Assembly (NCBI RefSeq): GCF_036226885.1
Contig: NZ_CP109027.1
Coordinates: forward strand, 8,556,001-8,620,000
DNA from: Streptomyces sp. NBC_00663
GTDB taxonomy: Bacteria > Actinomycetota > Actinomycetes > Streptomycetales > Streptomycetaceae
Length of the DNA: 64,000 bases
Direction: 5' to 3'
Made by a program: the position numbers and the translations under genes. Of the stretch, positions 8,048 through 19,155 are shown one piece after another. A model generated the notes under the pieces. The model ran no database searches, was not told where the DNA came from, and saw only the letters and a program-made list of their open reading frames with translations. Each line of letters opens with the position of its first letter. Position 1 is the stretch's first letter.

Positions 8048-9478
8048 ATGGCACCTCAGCGATTCCCGGAGCAGTTCGACCAGATCCAGCGATCGATGCC
8101 CGACGTCCCCCTCGCGATGGGACCGGACGACGCGGCCGAGTTCATCTATGAGAAGGGTGTGGTCCTCGCGAGGGACGGTGAGGAGGCGGCGCTCGTCGAG
8201 AACGCCGTGCGCGACCACTTCACCGCGGCGACCGGTCTCAGCGGCGACCAGGTGCGCCGCGCGGGGCCGCAGACCAACCGCTCGGGCATCACCCGTATCC
8301 AGGTCGGCGACCCCGGCCACGGCGACCGGCGCGCCGACCGGGCCGTCGCCAACGCCCTGCGGGCCATGCGCGAACCGGAGGGACGCGCCGGACGCCGGCT
8401 GGTCAGCCGCAACCACGTGGTGTCCATCGCCGTCAACTCCTGTCCCGGCGACGAACCCGTGCCCGCCCCGCTCACCGGCGGCACCAACCCGGCGCCCGCG
8501 GAGGCCGGTTACGACGCCGACACCGCGGTCGGCGTCCTCGTCATCGACAACGGCCTCACCCACGACCACACGCTGGTTCCGCTCCTGACGCACGTCCAGG
8601 GCGACCTGCACGGCACCGAGACCGACGACCAGGGCAACCTGAAGATCTACCTCGGGCACGGCACGTTCATCGCGGGCATCCTCGCGTCCGTCGCGCCCAA
8701 CACGGACATCACCGTGCGCAACACCCTCAACGACGCCGGTGCCATCCTCGAATCCGACTTCGGCGAGGCCCTGTTCGCCGCCGTCGACCGCGACGGCTGG
8801 CCCGACATCATCAGCCTCTCCGCGGGCACCTCCAACGGCCGCACCGACGGTCTGCTCGGCGTGGACGCCTTTATGCAGGAACTGCGGCAGCAGCGCACCC
8901 TGTTGGTCGCCGCGGCCGGCAACAACGCCAGCGCGACCCCCTTCTGGCCCGCCGCCTACGCCTCCCTGCCCGACTACGCGAGCAGCGTCCTGTCGATCGG
9001 CGCCCTGCGCACCGACGGCGACCACGGCGCCTGCTTCAGCAACCACGGCTCGTGGGTCAACGCCTACGCCCCCGGCGAGCGCCTCACCAGCACCCTCACC
9101 GGTTTCGACGCACCCATCCCGTACGTCTACCAGCACTCCACCTACGACGCCTGCCGCTTCAACTTCACCTACCTCTGCACCTGCCAACACCCCCGCCACA
9201 GCGGCGTGTTGAGCGACGACGGCAGTTCCGCCAAGCCGGACCAGGTGATGTTCGACGGCTACGCGCACTGGAGCGGCACCTCCTTCGCCACCCCGGCCGC
9301 CGCCGCCCTGGTCGCCGCCCACATGACCGCCCACAAGGAGACCGACCCGCGCGCCGCCCGCCGGCAACTGCTGGCCGCCAACACCGAGTTCGCGGAAGTG
9401 CGCGGGGCGCACGTGCCGGCGCTCATACCGCCCACCTGGCGCCAGGGGACGGTCGTACAGCTCTCTCCCGGGGCATGA
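8048..9478 (+). CDS. S8 subtilisin-like serine peptidase, leaderless
   Basis: The catalytic triad is visible as D167 (VLVIDNG), H204 (GHGTFIAG) and S412 (SGTSFATPAAA), with the oxyanion Asn in AAAGNN (292). The first ~155 residues form a charged extension that is neither a signal peptide nor a classical propeptide, so the enzyme (476 aa) should be cytosolic. A Cys-rich insertion (CRFNFTYLCTC) lies between the Asn and Ser blocks. ATG 8048 has GGGAGGACAC upstream, and an in-frame GTG at 8033 overlaps that site and is less likely. It heads an operon with the sigma factor and the 162-aa protein, divergent from the CHAT gene. Confidence 0.9.
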   Translation: MAPQRFPEQFDQIQRSMPDVPLAMGPDDAAEFIYEKGVVLARDGEEAALVENAVRDHFTAATGLSGDQVRRAGPQTNRSGITRIQVGDPGHGDRRADRAVANALRAMREPEGRAGRRLVSRNHVVSIAVNSCPGDEPVPAPLTGGTNPAPAEAGYDADTAVGVLVIDNGLTHDHTLVPLLTHVQGDLHGTETDDQGNLKIYLGHGTFIAGILASVAPNTDITVRNTLNDAGAILESDFGEALFAAVDRDGWPDIISLSAGTSNGRTDGLLGVDAFMQELRQQRTLLVAAAGNNASATPFWPAAYASLPDYASSVLSIGALRTDGDHGACFSNHGSWVNAYAPGERLTSTLTGFDAPIPYVYQHSTYDACRFNFTYLCTCQHPRHSGVLSDDGSSAKPDQVMFDGYAHWSGTSFATPAAAALVAAHMTAHKETDPRAARRQLLAANTEFAEVRGAHVPALIPPTWRQGTVVQLSPGA

Positions 9479-9537
9479 GGGCCGAACTCGCCCCCTCCAC
9501 GGCGTACGATGACTTGCCGTACACGAGGGGTGGGGCC

Positions 9538-10113
9538 GTGGACCGAGCAGATGTCGGCGCGCTGGTCCAGTCCGCCGTCGACGGCGACGCGGCGGCCTGG
9601 AAGGCGCTCGTGGAAGGGCTGAGCCCACTGGTGTGGTCCGTCGTGCGCGCACACCGGCTGAGCGACGCCGACGCGCACGAGGTGTACCAGACGGTGTGGT
9701 TCCGCTTCGCTCAGCACCTGGGCCGGATCCGGGAACCGCAGAAGGCCGGATCGTGGCTGGCCAGCACCGCGCGGCACGAATGCCTGAAGGTGCTCAAGAG
9801 CTTACGGCGACTGACACCCACCGACGATCCGCAACTGCTCGACCGGGTCAGCGAGGACCGTACGCCGGAGCAGTCCCTCCTCGACTCCGAGGAGGCGGCC
9901 GTGCAGAGCGAACGCATCCGCCATCTGTGGCAGGAGTTCGAGGAACTCGGCGACCGGTGCCGGCAGTTGCTGCGCATCCTGATGGCCTCGCCGCCGCCCA
10001 GTTACCAGGAGGTGTCCGCCGCGCTGGGCATCGCCGTGGGCAGCATCGGACCACTGCGCCAGCGCTGTCTGCGCCGGCTGCGGGCCCGACTCGAAGCGCG
10101 GGGAGCGGTATGA
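9538..10113 (+). CDS. ECF-type sigma factor with a TTA codon
   Basis: This 191-aa protein has sigma region 2 (about residues 5-85, with HEVYQTVWFRFAQHL) and region 4 (about 125-185, SYQEVSAALGIAVGSIGPLR). It lacks regions 1 and 3, as in ECF sigma factors. The GTG start at 9538 follows GAGGGGTGG. It lies 59 bp after the subtilase and overlaps the next gene by four bases (ATGA at 10110). Leu89 is encoded by TTA (9802-9804), so translation should depend on the bldA tRNA that appears late in Streptomyces development. No classical anti-sigma gene follows; the 162-aa protein may fill that place. Confidence 0.88.
   Translation: MDRADVGALVQSAVDGDAAAWKALVEGLSPLVWSVVRAHRLSDADAHEVYQTVWFRFAQHLGRIREPQKAGSWLASTARHECLKVLKSLRRLTPTDDPQLLDRVSEDRTPEQSLLDSEEAAVQSERIRHLWQEFEELGDRCRQLLRILMASPPPSYQEVSAALGIAVGSIGPLRQRCLRRLRARLEARGAV
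9802..9804 (+). promoter_or_regulatory. in-frame TTA leucine codon (bldA-dependent translation)
   Basis: The frame ...AAG AGC TTA CGG CGA... encodes KSLRR in the sigma factor. TTA is the rarest codon in Streptomyces and is read only by the bldA tRNA, so it acts as a translational switch tied to development. This is one of only two TTA codons I found by eye inside genes of this window. Confidence 0.8.
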
Positions 10114-10598
10114 GGGACGAGATGAACGACGACGACACGTTCGACGAGGACCACGACGGCCTGGACACCGACGCGGACCTGCTGGAGGAGGAACTCCGCA
10201 GGGCCGCCGGCATCCTCGACCCGGTGCCGGCCCAGCTGCGGCAGATCGCCGTGGAGGCCTATGCCCTGCACGACCTCGACTCCCGGATCGCGGAGCTGAC
10301 CTTCGACTCGGTGGTGGACGCCATCCCCGTCAGGGGAGCCACGGACGTAGCGCGGATGCTGACCTTCCGCGCCGGCGAGGTCACCGTGGACGTGGAGGTC
10401 ACCGGGGAGGGACTGCTGGGGCAGGTGTTGCCGCCCCAGGAGGCGTTGATCGAGGTGCTCAGCGGGCCGCAGGCCGGCGCCCCGCTGACCACCGACGACA
10501 TGGGACGCTTCACCTACGGCGCACCCCCCACCGGTCCTTTCGCGCTGCGGCTGCGGACCGGCAGGGAGGCGATCGTCACCGACTGGCTGACGGTCTGA
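10110..10598 (+). CDS. 162-aa acidic protein with C-terminal beta-sandwich, coupled to the sigma factor
   Basis: The ATG overlaps the sigma stop (ATGA), so the two are translationally coupled. The first ~30 residues are very acidic (many D/E). A short helical part follows (LRQIAVEAYALHDLDSRIA). The C-terminal ~85 residues look like a carboxypeptidase-regulatory or transthyretin-like beta-sandwich (FRAGEVTVDVEVTGEGL onward). There is no signal peptide or membrane helix. I do not know its function. Its position suggests a modulator of the sigma factor or a substrate/effector of the neighbouring proteases; both are guesses. Confidence 0.75.
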   Translation: MRDEMNDDDTFDEDHDGLDTDADLLEEELRRAAGILDPVPAQLRQIAVEAYALHDLDSRIAELTFDSVVDAIPVRGATDVARMLTFRAGEVTVDVEVTGEGLLGQVLPPQEALIEVLSGPQAGAPLTTDDMGRFTYGAPPTGPFALRLRTGREAIVTDWLTV

Positions 10599-10617
10599 GC
10601 CGGCCGCGTCTCCTGAG

Positions 10618-11835
10618 TCAGTCCCAGGTCACGGGCAGGGACTGCGGCCCGCGGATCATCGTCTTCCGGCGCCAGGCCACCTGGTCGGCCGGGACCGCGA
10701 GCCGCAGCCCCGGCAGCCGGTCCAGGAGCGTGCCCACCATGAGCTCGATCTGGAGACGCGCCAGCACCGCGCCCGTGCAGTAGTGCGAGCCGTTGCCGAA
10801 GGACAGGTGCGGGTTGGGGTCCCGGTCGAGGTCGATGCGGTCCGGGTCGGGGAAGACGTCCGGATCGCGGTTGGCGGCCAGATAGGAGACGTACACCGGA
10901 TCGCCCGCGCGGATCCGCTGCCCGCCCAGTTCGACGTCCTCCAGGGCGATCCGGGCGAGCCCGACCGCGGTGCGGTGCGGGACATAGCGCATCAGCTCGT
11001 CCAAGGCGCCCGCGCGGGCCTCGGGCTGATGCCGCATCCGCTCCATCAGCTCGGGGCGGGTCAGCAACAGGTACAGCGTCTGCCCGCAGTTGTGGGTGAC
11101 CGCCTCACCGCCGATCTGCAACGGCGCGGCGAGGCCGACCGCCTCCGCCTCGCTGATCTCACCCCGCCGCAGCGCCGCGCCGATCAGCGAGTACACGTCC
11201 TCACCGTCGCTGTGGGCGCGGGCCCCGACGGTGTCCGCGATCCAGCCGAACATGCCCTTCTTGGCCTCGGCGGAGGCCTCGGCCCCGCCCTTCGTGGAGA
11301 CGATCTGCGCCGCCCAGGCGTGCATCCGGGGCCGGTCGGCGGCGGGCACCCCCATGACCTCGCAGATCAGGGTCACCGGGAAGGGTTCGAGCACGCGCTC
11401 GACGAGATCGGCGGGCGGGCCGTCCCGCAGGAGCCCCGCCACCAGCGGGTCGAGGAGCTCCTGCGCGCGAGGTCGCAGCCGTTTCATCGCGCTCACCGTG
11501 AACGCGCTCGCCACGGCCTTGCGCAGCCGGTTGTGGTCGGGCTGGTCGGCCCAGGCGGGGGAGCCCGGCCGCGGAGCGAAGTGCGGGGCGAGCCGGGTCA
11601 CCTGACGGTCCATCCCCGCGGTACGGCTGAACCGCGGATCGTTGGTGATCAGCCTGACGTCCTCGTAGCGGGTGGCCAGCCATGCCCACCCCTCCCCGAA
11701 CGGCAGCCGGATCCGGGTCAGCGGCCCCTCCCGCATCAGCTCCGCCAGCACCGGGTCGAACTCCGTCCCGGCCAGGTCGTGGGCGGGCCAGTCCCGTACG
11801 GGAGGGCCGGTGAGCGTGGTGGTCTCCTCGGTCAT
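10618..11835 (-). CDS. cytochrome P450
   Basis: This 405-aa class I bacterial P450 shows an I-helix region (GGEAVTHNC), the ExxR motif (ELMRYVPHR) and the heme-binding loop FGNGSHYCTGAVLAR with the axial Cys. It is soluble and needs a ferredoxin and reductase, neither encoded beside it. The start could be ATG 11835 or GTG 11844; neither has a well-spaced ribosome site. It converges on the sigma operon. No biosynthetic cluster surrounds it, so the substrate is unknown. Confidence 0.92.
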   Translation of the reverse strand: MTEETTTLTGPPVRDWPAHDLAGTEFDPVLAELMREGPLTRIRLPFGEGWAWLATRYEDVRLITNDPRFSRTAGMDRQVTRLAPHFAPRPGSPAWADQPDHNRLRKAVASAFTVSAMKRLRPRAQELLDPLVAGLLRDGPPADLVERVLEPFPVTLICEVMGVPAADRPRMHAWAAQIVSTKGGAEASAEAKKGMFGWIADTVGARAHSDGEDVYSLIGAALRRGEISEAEAVGLAAPLQIGGEAVTHNCGQTLYLLLTRPELMERMRHQPEARAGALDELMRYVPHRTAVGLARIALEDVELGGQRIRAGDPVYVSYLAANRDPDVFPDPDRIDLDRDPNPHLSFGNGSHYCTGAVLARLQIELMVGTLLDRLPGLRLAVPADQVAWRRKTMIRGPQSLPVTWD

Positions 11836-11893
11836 GCCCTCCACCCTCGCCGCGTGACGGCCGGGTGTCGCGCGGAAGTGCTCCAGCCGGAGG

Positions 11894-12682
11894 TCAGCGG
11901 GACACGGCGTCGACGAACGTCGCGACCGCCGAGGCCAGCCGCCCCAGCCCGGGTCCGGCGGCCCCGCCCGGCTCCTTCATGTACGTGTCCCGCCGGATCT
12001 CCACCATCAACGCGGACACCCGCGCATCACGGCCGTAGAACTCCAACGGCACGTACGTCCCGCCGAACGGACTGTCCACCCCGGTCTCCCCGAAGGCATC
12101 GCGAGCGGCGGCGAGCAGCTCCGGCGGGGTGTGGAAGGAGTCGGTGCCGAGACAGACGGGCGGTCGCGGGCCCTCGCCGTGCAGCTCGTAGGGCAGCGCC
12201 TCACTGGGATACGAGTGCACATCGACGATCACGGCCCGTCCGACGGCGGCCAGCCGCCCGGCGACAGCCTCGGCCATGGCCTGTGCGTACGGCCGGAAGT
12301 AGCGCGCGAGCAGCGGCTCGGGGTCGGTGTCCGCGGGCCGCAGCACCTTCCGGTGCGTGGTCCGTGTGTATACGGCGCCCATCCCGACGGCGAGCATCTC
12401 CTCCCGCTCGTCCGGGAACCGCTCCGGGTCGACGACCAGCCGCGACAGCCGGTTCACGAACCGCCACGGCGTCACCGCCGACAGCCCGGCCGCCCGCTCG
12501 GCCAGCTCAGCGGTGTGCGCGTCGACGATGTGGTCGAGTTCGCGCTCAAGTGCGGAGTCGTCCAGGACGATGTCCGCGCGCACCTCGGCCGGTATCTCCC
12601 GCGCGGAGTGCGGCACATGCAGGATCACGGGGGACTCCGCGGCCCCCGGCACCAGCTCGAAGGACGGTACGACGGAGGTCAT
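11894..12682 (-). CDS. N-formylglutamate amidohydrolase family protein
   Basis: The 262-aa protein carries the family features HVPHSAREIP near the N-terminus and DVHSYPSEALPYE in the middle, where His/Asp/Glu residues bind the metal. Family members hydrolyse N-formylglutamate to formate and glutamate in histidine breakdown, though many actinobacterial members have no proven substrate. No other hut gene is nearby, so a role in histidine use is not supported by context. Confidence 0.85.
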   Translation of the reverse strand: MTSVVPSFELVPGAAESPVILHVPHSAREIPAEVRADIVLDDSALERELDHIVDAHTAELAERAAGLSAVTPWRFVNRLSRLVVDPERFPDEREEMLAVGMGAVYTRTTHRKVLRPADTDPEPLLARYFRPYAQAMAEAVAGRLAAVGRAVIVDVHSYPSEALPYELHGEGPRPPVCLGTDSFHTPPELLAAARDAFGETGVDSPFGGTYVPLEFYGRDARVSALMVEIRRDTYMKEPGGAAGPGLGRLASAVATFVDAVSR

Positions 12683-12870
12683 GCGGCAGCTCCCGCGGCG
12701 TTGTCAGTGGTGTGGTGCACGATCACAGCATGACGACCGGCAAGGACCAGGTGCCGGACCGGGGCAGGGGAGCCTGGTGGCGCTGTGCGAGCGCCGTGCG
12801 CGGAGCGTCCCTCTGAGATCACGACGCCGGAGTGAGGGAAGCCGGAGTGGTGGACGCCGCACCGAACGCC

Positions 12871-12905
12871 CCCGCCCCGGCCGGGCAGTTGCCGACCGGG
12901 GCGGG
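12871..12905. terminator. intrinsic hairpin downstream of icd
   Basis: CCCGCCCCGG (12871-12880) and CCGGGGCGGG (12896-12905) form a perfect 10-bp stem with a 15-base loop, ending about 20 bp past the icd stop on the minus strand. Confidence 0.7.
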
Positions 12906-12925
12906 AGTCGTCTGTGAGGTGTGCG

Positions 12926-15145
<2,220 letters not shown>

Positions 15146-15172
15146 CGGGTGCTCCGCTCCACGTCTGCAACA

Positions 15173-15190
15173 TTGCTCGACATCAAGATA
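15173..15190. promoter_or_regulatory. candidate MarR/TamR-type site upstream of icd
   Basis: The 18-mer ending 28 bp before the icd start reads TATCTTGATGTCGAGCAA on the coding strand, a pseudo-palindrome. TamR of S. coelicolor, a MarR-family regulator, is known to bind similar TATCTTGAT/ATCGAGATA-like sites before aconitase, malate synthase and isocitrate dehydrogenase genes. The assignment rests on this resemblance, recalled from memory. Confidence 0.4.
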
Positions 15191-15352
15191 TCTCGTGATC
15201 GAGCCCGGCTCGACAGGGGTCCTCGCACACGCTCTCGGATTTGGTCCGCCCTCGCATGCAACCCGAGCACCCGATCTTGGAGTGAAGGAGGGTGATCACA
15301 CTCATCCGACGGCCGGAACCGACCACCCCGGCCGCCCGAGCGAAAGCGGACC

Positions 15353-16888
15353 ATGAGATATCGCACCAGAGTGACGGCACCCGCCGCCCTGATCGGTACG
15401 GCCGCGGCACTGACCATCGGGGGAGTCCCGGCGCAGGCCGCCACCGCGAGCGGCGTCCCCGGCGCGGAGACCCTGGGGGACCCCGTCTACCCGGGCCTCG
15501 GCAATGACGGCTACCGCGTGTCGGCCTACCACCTCGACCTGGCCTACGACGCCGCGACCAAGCTGGTCGACGCCACCGCCACCCTGCGGATCACCACCAC
15601 CGAGGCCCTGACCCGCTTCTCCCTGGACGCGCTCGGCCTCGACATACGCACCGTGACCGTGGCGGGGAGGACGGCGACCTTCGAGCAGGCCGACGAGAAG
15701 CTGCGGATCACGCCCGCCCGCTGCCTGCCGCCCCGGCGCCGGGTCACCGTCACCGTGACCTACTCCGCCGATCCGCGCCGCACCCTCGCGCACACCGCCT
15801 GGGTGCCCACGCCGGACGGTTTCGCCATCTGCCCGCAGCCGAACTCGGCGCACACCGTCTTCCCGTGCAACGACCACCCTGTGGACAAGGCGGACTTCAC
15901 CTTCCGCATCACCGTCCCCACGGGTCTCAAGGGCGTCGCGAGCGGCTCCCTGACGGGCACCGAGGACCTGGGCGACGGCCGGACCGCGTACAGCTACCGC
16001 TCCCGTGAGCCGATAGCCACCGAGCTGGTCCAGGTCACGGTCGGCGACTACGTCGTCAAGGACCGCCAGGGCCCGAACGGACTGCCGCTGCGTGATGTCG
16101 TCCCCACCGCCCGCGCCGAGGCCCTGGAGCCCGCCCTCGGCCTCACCCCCAACCTGGTGAGCTGGATCGAACAGCGGCTGGGCGCCTACCCGTTCGAGAC
16201 GTACGGCCTGCTGCCGTGCAACAACGACTCCTCGACGGCCTTCGACTTCACGGGCCTGGAGACCCAGACCCTGACCCTCTACAAGCCGAACTACCTCCTC
16301 CAGGCCGAGCCGAAGATCGGCTCGCACATGATGCACGAGCTGGTCCACTCCTACTTCGGCAACAGCGTCAGCCCCGCCACCTGGGCCGACCTGTGGATCA
16401 ACGAGGGCCACGCCGACTTCTACGGATTGCTCTACCGCTATGAGCGCGGCTGGGCCGACTCGATCGGCCTGACCACCATGGAAGCCCGGATGAAGGACAC
16501 CTACGCCAAGGGTGACCAGTGGCGCCAGAGCTCGGGCCCGGTCGCCGCCCCGAACGAGGCCAACCTCTTCGACTCCCAGCGCTACCTCGGCGGCGTCCTC
16601 GTCCTGTACGCGCTGCGCCAGCAGGTCGGCGAGACGGTCTTCGCCACCGTCGAGCGCACCTTCCTGGACCGCTTCCGCAACTCCTCGGCGTCCACCGACG
16701 ACTACATCGCCGTCGCCTCCGAGGTCTCCGGCTCGGACCAGTCCGGCTTCCTGCGGGACTGGCTCTACGGCACGAAGACCCCGCGCATGCCCGGCCACCC
16801 GGACTGGACGGTGACGCCGGTGAGCTCGTCGCTGCGCCGGCCGCAGAGCCGGCCGAGCGGTCACCACGACAACTCGGCCACGCTCTGA
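15353..16888 (+). CDS. secreted M1-family (gluzincin) metallopeptidase, short form
   Basis: The zinc site HELVH (H328, E329, H332) is followed after exactly 18 residues by Glu351 in WINEGHADF, matching HEXXH-x18-E. The exopeptidase GxMEN motif is replaced by TGLETQT. The N-terminus has a signal peptide (YRTRVTAPAALIGTAAALTI..., cut near AQA-AT). At 511 aa it lacks the long C-terminal helical domain of ERAP-type aminopeptidases. It is probably an extracellular aminopeptidase and stands alone. Confidence 0.9.
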   Translation: MRYRTRVTAPAALIGTAAALTIGGVPAQAATASGVPGAETLGDPVYPGLGNDGYRVSAYHLDLAYDAATKLVDATATLRITTTEALTRFSLDALGLDIRTVTVAGRTATFEQADEKLRITPARCLPPRRRVTVTVTYSADPRRTLAHTAWVPTPDGFAICPQPNSAHTVFPCNDHPVDKADFTFRITVPTGLKGVASGSLTGTEDLGDGRTAYSYRSREPIATELVQVTVGDYVVKDRQGPNGLPLRDVVPTARAEALEPALGLTPNLVSWIEQRLGAYPFETYGLLPCNNDSSTAFDFTGLETQTLTLYKPNYLLQAEPKIGSHMMHELVHSYFGNSVSPATWADLWINEGHADFYGLLYRYERGWADSIGLTTMEARMKDTYAKGDQWRQSSGPVAAPNEANLFDSQRYLGGVLVLYALRQQVGETVFATVERTFLDRFRNSSASTDDYIAVASEVSGSDQSGFLRDWLYGTKTPRMPGHPDWTVTPVSSSLRRPQSRPSGHHDNSATL

Positions 16889-16989
16889 GGCGCGTATAGC
16901 ACGGGGCGTCCCGGTTGGGGTGGGTTCGTGTCAACATAAAGGTCCTGGGGGCGAGTTGGTGCCACGGTGAGGCATCGATCGGGGGACCC

Positions 16990-18063
16990 ATGGAAGACGA
17001 CACGGCGGTCAGCCCGCCTGCCGACGGCGGCGACACCCCGACGGCGTGCGTGCCGACGGAGAAGGTGACGACCCGGGTGACGGTCACGGCGACCGGCACC
17101 CGGGAATTTTCGGCGGCACCTCCCACGCCGGTGGCCCGCGCGGACCTCGTCGACGCGAGCGCCCTCGGGGATCGGATGGCCATGGAGAGGCGTGGAGCCT
17201 GGCGTGCGCTCGTCGTGGCGGGTGCGCTGGTCATGGTCCTCGGTGGCTGCGGCGGACCGGACGGGCGGGCCTCGGCGGCGAGATCGCCGAGCGGGGACGC
17301 GGAAACCGGTGCGCGCGGTGGCGCCCCGCGGTCACCCACGCCCGCGCCCACGTCCTCGGCGCAGGCGAAGGTCTTCAGCACGTTCCGCCCCGTGGAGCCG
17401 CGGGACGCGCGAGCGCTGGAGGAGACCGCCGAGCTGATGCGGCAGCGGGCGGTGGACGCGGGTCTGACAGGGGCCGACGTCCAGGTCGCGGGGGAGGGGT
17501 CGGCCGCGACGATCACGGTCTCGGGCCCATGGAGCCGGCAGGAAGGGCTCAGGACGCTGGGCCGGACGGCACAGCTGGACTTTTGGCCCGTACGGGCCAC
17601 CGCGGCGCTCGGGGAATCGGCCTGTCCGCGACCCGACGCGACGGCCTCGCCGGACGAACCGCTGACCGCCTGCGAGAAGAAGGACGGCGGCCACGCCACG
17701 TACTCCCTCGACACCGTCGCGGTCCCCGGCACCGACGTGGCCGACGCGGAGGCGGTCAACGACGAACAGACGCGACACGGCTGGCTCGTCCGGCTCCGGT
17801 TCACCGCCGCCGGAGCCGAGAGGTTCGCGGCTGTCACCGGACGGCTCGCCCAACAGCAGAGCCCCGCCAACCAGTTCGCGATCGTCCTCGACGGGACCGT
17901 GCTGTCTGCCCCGTCCGTCAGCCAGGCGATCACCGGCGGAAAAGCGGAGATCTACGGCTCCTTCACCGAGGCGTCGGCACGCGAACTCGCCGCCCAACTG
18001 CGCACCGGCGCCCTTCCGGTACGCCTCACGGAGCAGAGCGTCACTCGGCTGCCGCCGGGCTGA
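16990..18063 (+). CDS. SecD P1-head-like membrane-anchored protein or lipoprotein
   Basis: The C-terminal half (FTAAGAERFAAVTGRLAQQQ, then FAIVLDGTVLSAPSVSQAI) resembles the periplasmic head (SecDF P1) of the SecD translocase. The transmembrane export domain of SecD is absent. Near residue 75 there is a hydrophobic segment ending in a lipobox (MVLGGC). With ATG 16990 the segment would be a signal anchor; starting at ATG 17179 it would be a lipoprotein signal. The extracytoplasmic role is unknown; it is not a functional SecD. Confidence 0.7.
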   Translation: MEDDTAVSPPADGGDTPTACVPTEKVTTRVTVTATGTREFSAAPPTPVARADLVDASALGDRMAMERRGAWRALVVAGALVMVLGGCGGPDGRASAARSPSGDAETGARGGAPRSPTPAPTSSAQAKVFSTFRPVEPRDARALEETAELMRQRAVDAGLTGADVQVAGEGSAATITVSGPWSRQEGLRTLGRTAQLDFWPVRATAALGESACPRPDATASPDEPLTACEKKDGGHATYSLDTVAVPGTDVADAEAVNDEQTRHGWLVRLRFTAAGAERFAAVTGRLAQQQSPANQFAIVLDGTVLSAPSVSQAITGGKAEIYGSFTEASARELAAQLRTGALPVRLTEQSVTRLPPG

Positions 18064-18072
18064 CGGCACCCG

Positions 18073-19155
18073 CTACGGCGTCATGTCGAGCGCGTCCCGC
18101 TGCTGCGGGATCACCACCGCGCCCTGCTGGAGGGAGACCGTCCGCGTCGGCGCCGGGACCCTGATGCCCTCCTGGCGGTAGCGCTTGTGGAGCTGCTTGA
18201 TGAACTCGTGCTTGATCCGGAACTGGTCGCTGAACTCGCCGACCCCGAGGATCACCGTGAAGCCGATCCGGGAGTCGCCGAACGTGTGGAAACGCACCAG
18301 CGGTTCGTGCTCCGGGACGGCGCCCTCGATCCGCGTCATCACCTCGGTGACGACCTCGCAGGTGACCCGCTCGACATGCTCCAGATCGCTGTCGTAGGCC
18401 ACACCGACCTGGACCAGGATCGTCAACTGCTGCTCGGGGCGCATGAAGTTGGTCATGTTCGACTTGGCGAGCTCCCCGTTGGGGATCACGATCAGGTTGT
18501 TGGAGAGCGCGCGCACGGTCGTCTGACGCCAGTTGATGTCCTCGACGTAGCCCTCCTCGCCGCTGCTCAGCCGAATGTAGTCGCCGGGCTGGACGGTCTT
18601 GGAGGCGAGGATGTGGACGCCCGCGAAGAGATTGGCGAGGGTGTCCTGGAGCGCGAGGGCGACCGCCAGACCGCCGACGCCGAGGGCGGTGAGCATCGGC
18701 GCTATCGAGATGCCCAGCGTCTGGAGCACCACCAGGAAACCGATCGCCAGGACCAATACCCGGGTGATGTTCACGAAGATCGTGGCCGAGCCCGCGACCC
18801 CGGAACGGGACTGGGTGACCGTCCGCACCAGACCGGCGACAAGACGGGCCGCCGCCATCGTGACCACGAAGATCATCAGCACGGTCAGCACCTGGTTGGT
18901 GTTGCGCTGGTATCCCGAGCGCAGCGGCAGGGCCGCCGCCGCGATGGCGACACCGCCCACCACCGCACCCCACGGCACCACCGTCCGCAGCGCGGCCACG
19001 ATGACGTCGTCACCGGTCCACTTGGTGCGGTCGGCGTGCTTGCCCAGCCACTTGAGCAGCATGCGCAGCAGGAACGCCGCCAGCAAGCCCGCGACCACGG
19101 GGATGCCGGCGACGACCAGGTCGTCCATGGTGAGATCCCGTTGAAATGCCGTCAC
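18073..19155 (-). CDS. MscS-family mechanosensitive channel
   Basis: The protein has about 360 aa with four or five N-terminal membrane helices. The MscS pore/beta domain follows (VGGLAVALALQDTLANLFAG, then QPGDYIRLSSGEEGYVEDIN and RTVRALSNNLIVIPNGELA). It releases solutes on osmotic downshock. I chose GTG 19155, which has AGGTGG upstream; the frame stays open to 19233 but the extra residues are not membrane-like. Confidence 0.92.
   Translation of the reverse strand: MTAFQRDLTMDDLVVAGIPVVAGLLAAFLLRMLLKWLGKHADRTKWTGDDVIVAALRTVVPWGAVVGGVAIAAAALPLRSGYQRNTNQVLTVLMIFVVTMAAARLVAGLVRTVTQSRSGVAGSATIFVNITRVLVLAIGFLVVLQTLGISIAPMLTALGVGGLAVALALQDTLANLFAGVHILASKTVQPGDYIRLSSGEEGYVEDINWRQTTVRALSNNLIVIPNGELAKSNMTNFMRPEQQLTILVQVGVAYDSDLEHVERVTCEVVTEVMTRIEGAVPEHEPLVRFHTFGDSRIGFTVILGVGEFSDQFRIKHEFIKQLHKRYRQEGIRVPAPTRTVSLQQGAVVIPQQRDALDMTP

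Noticed and set aside
12683..12870. Small plus-strand gene at about 12729 (ends 12816)
   Set aside because: Only 28 codons, no ribosome site and no protein-like composition.
16990..18063. Complete SecD translocase subunit
   Set aside because: Only the head-like domain is present; the six-helix export domain and a secF neighbour are missing.
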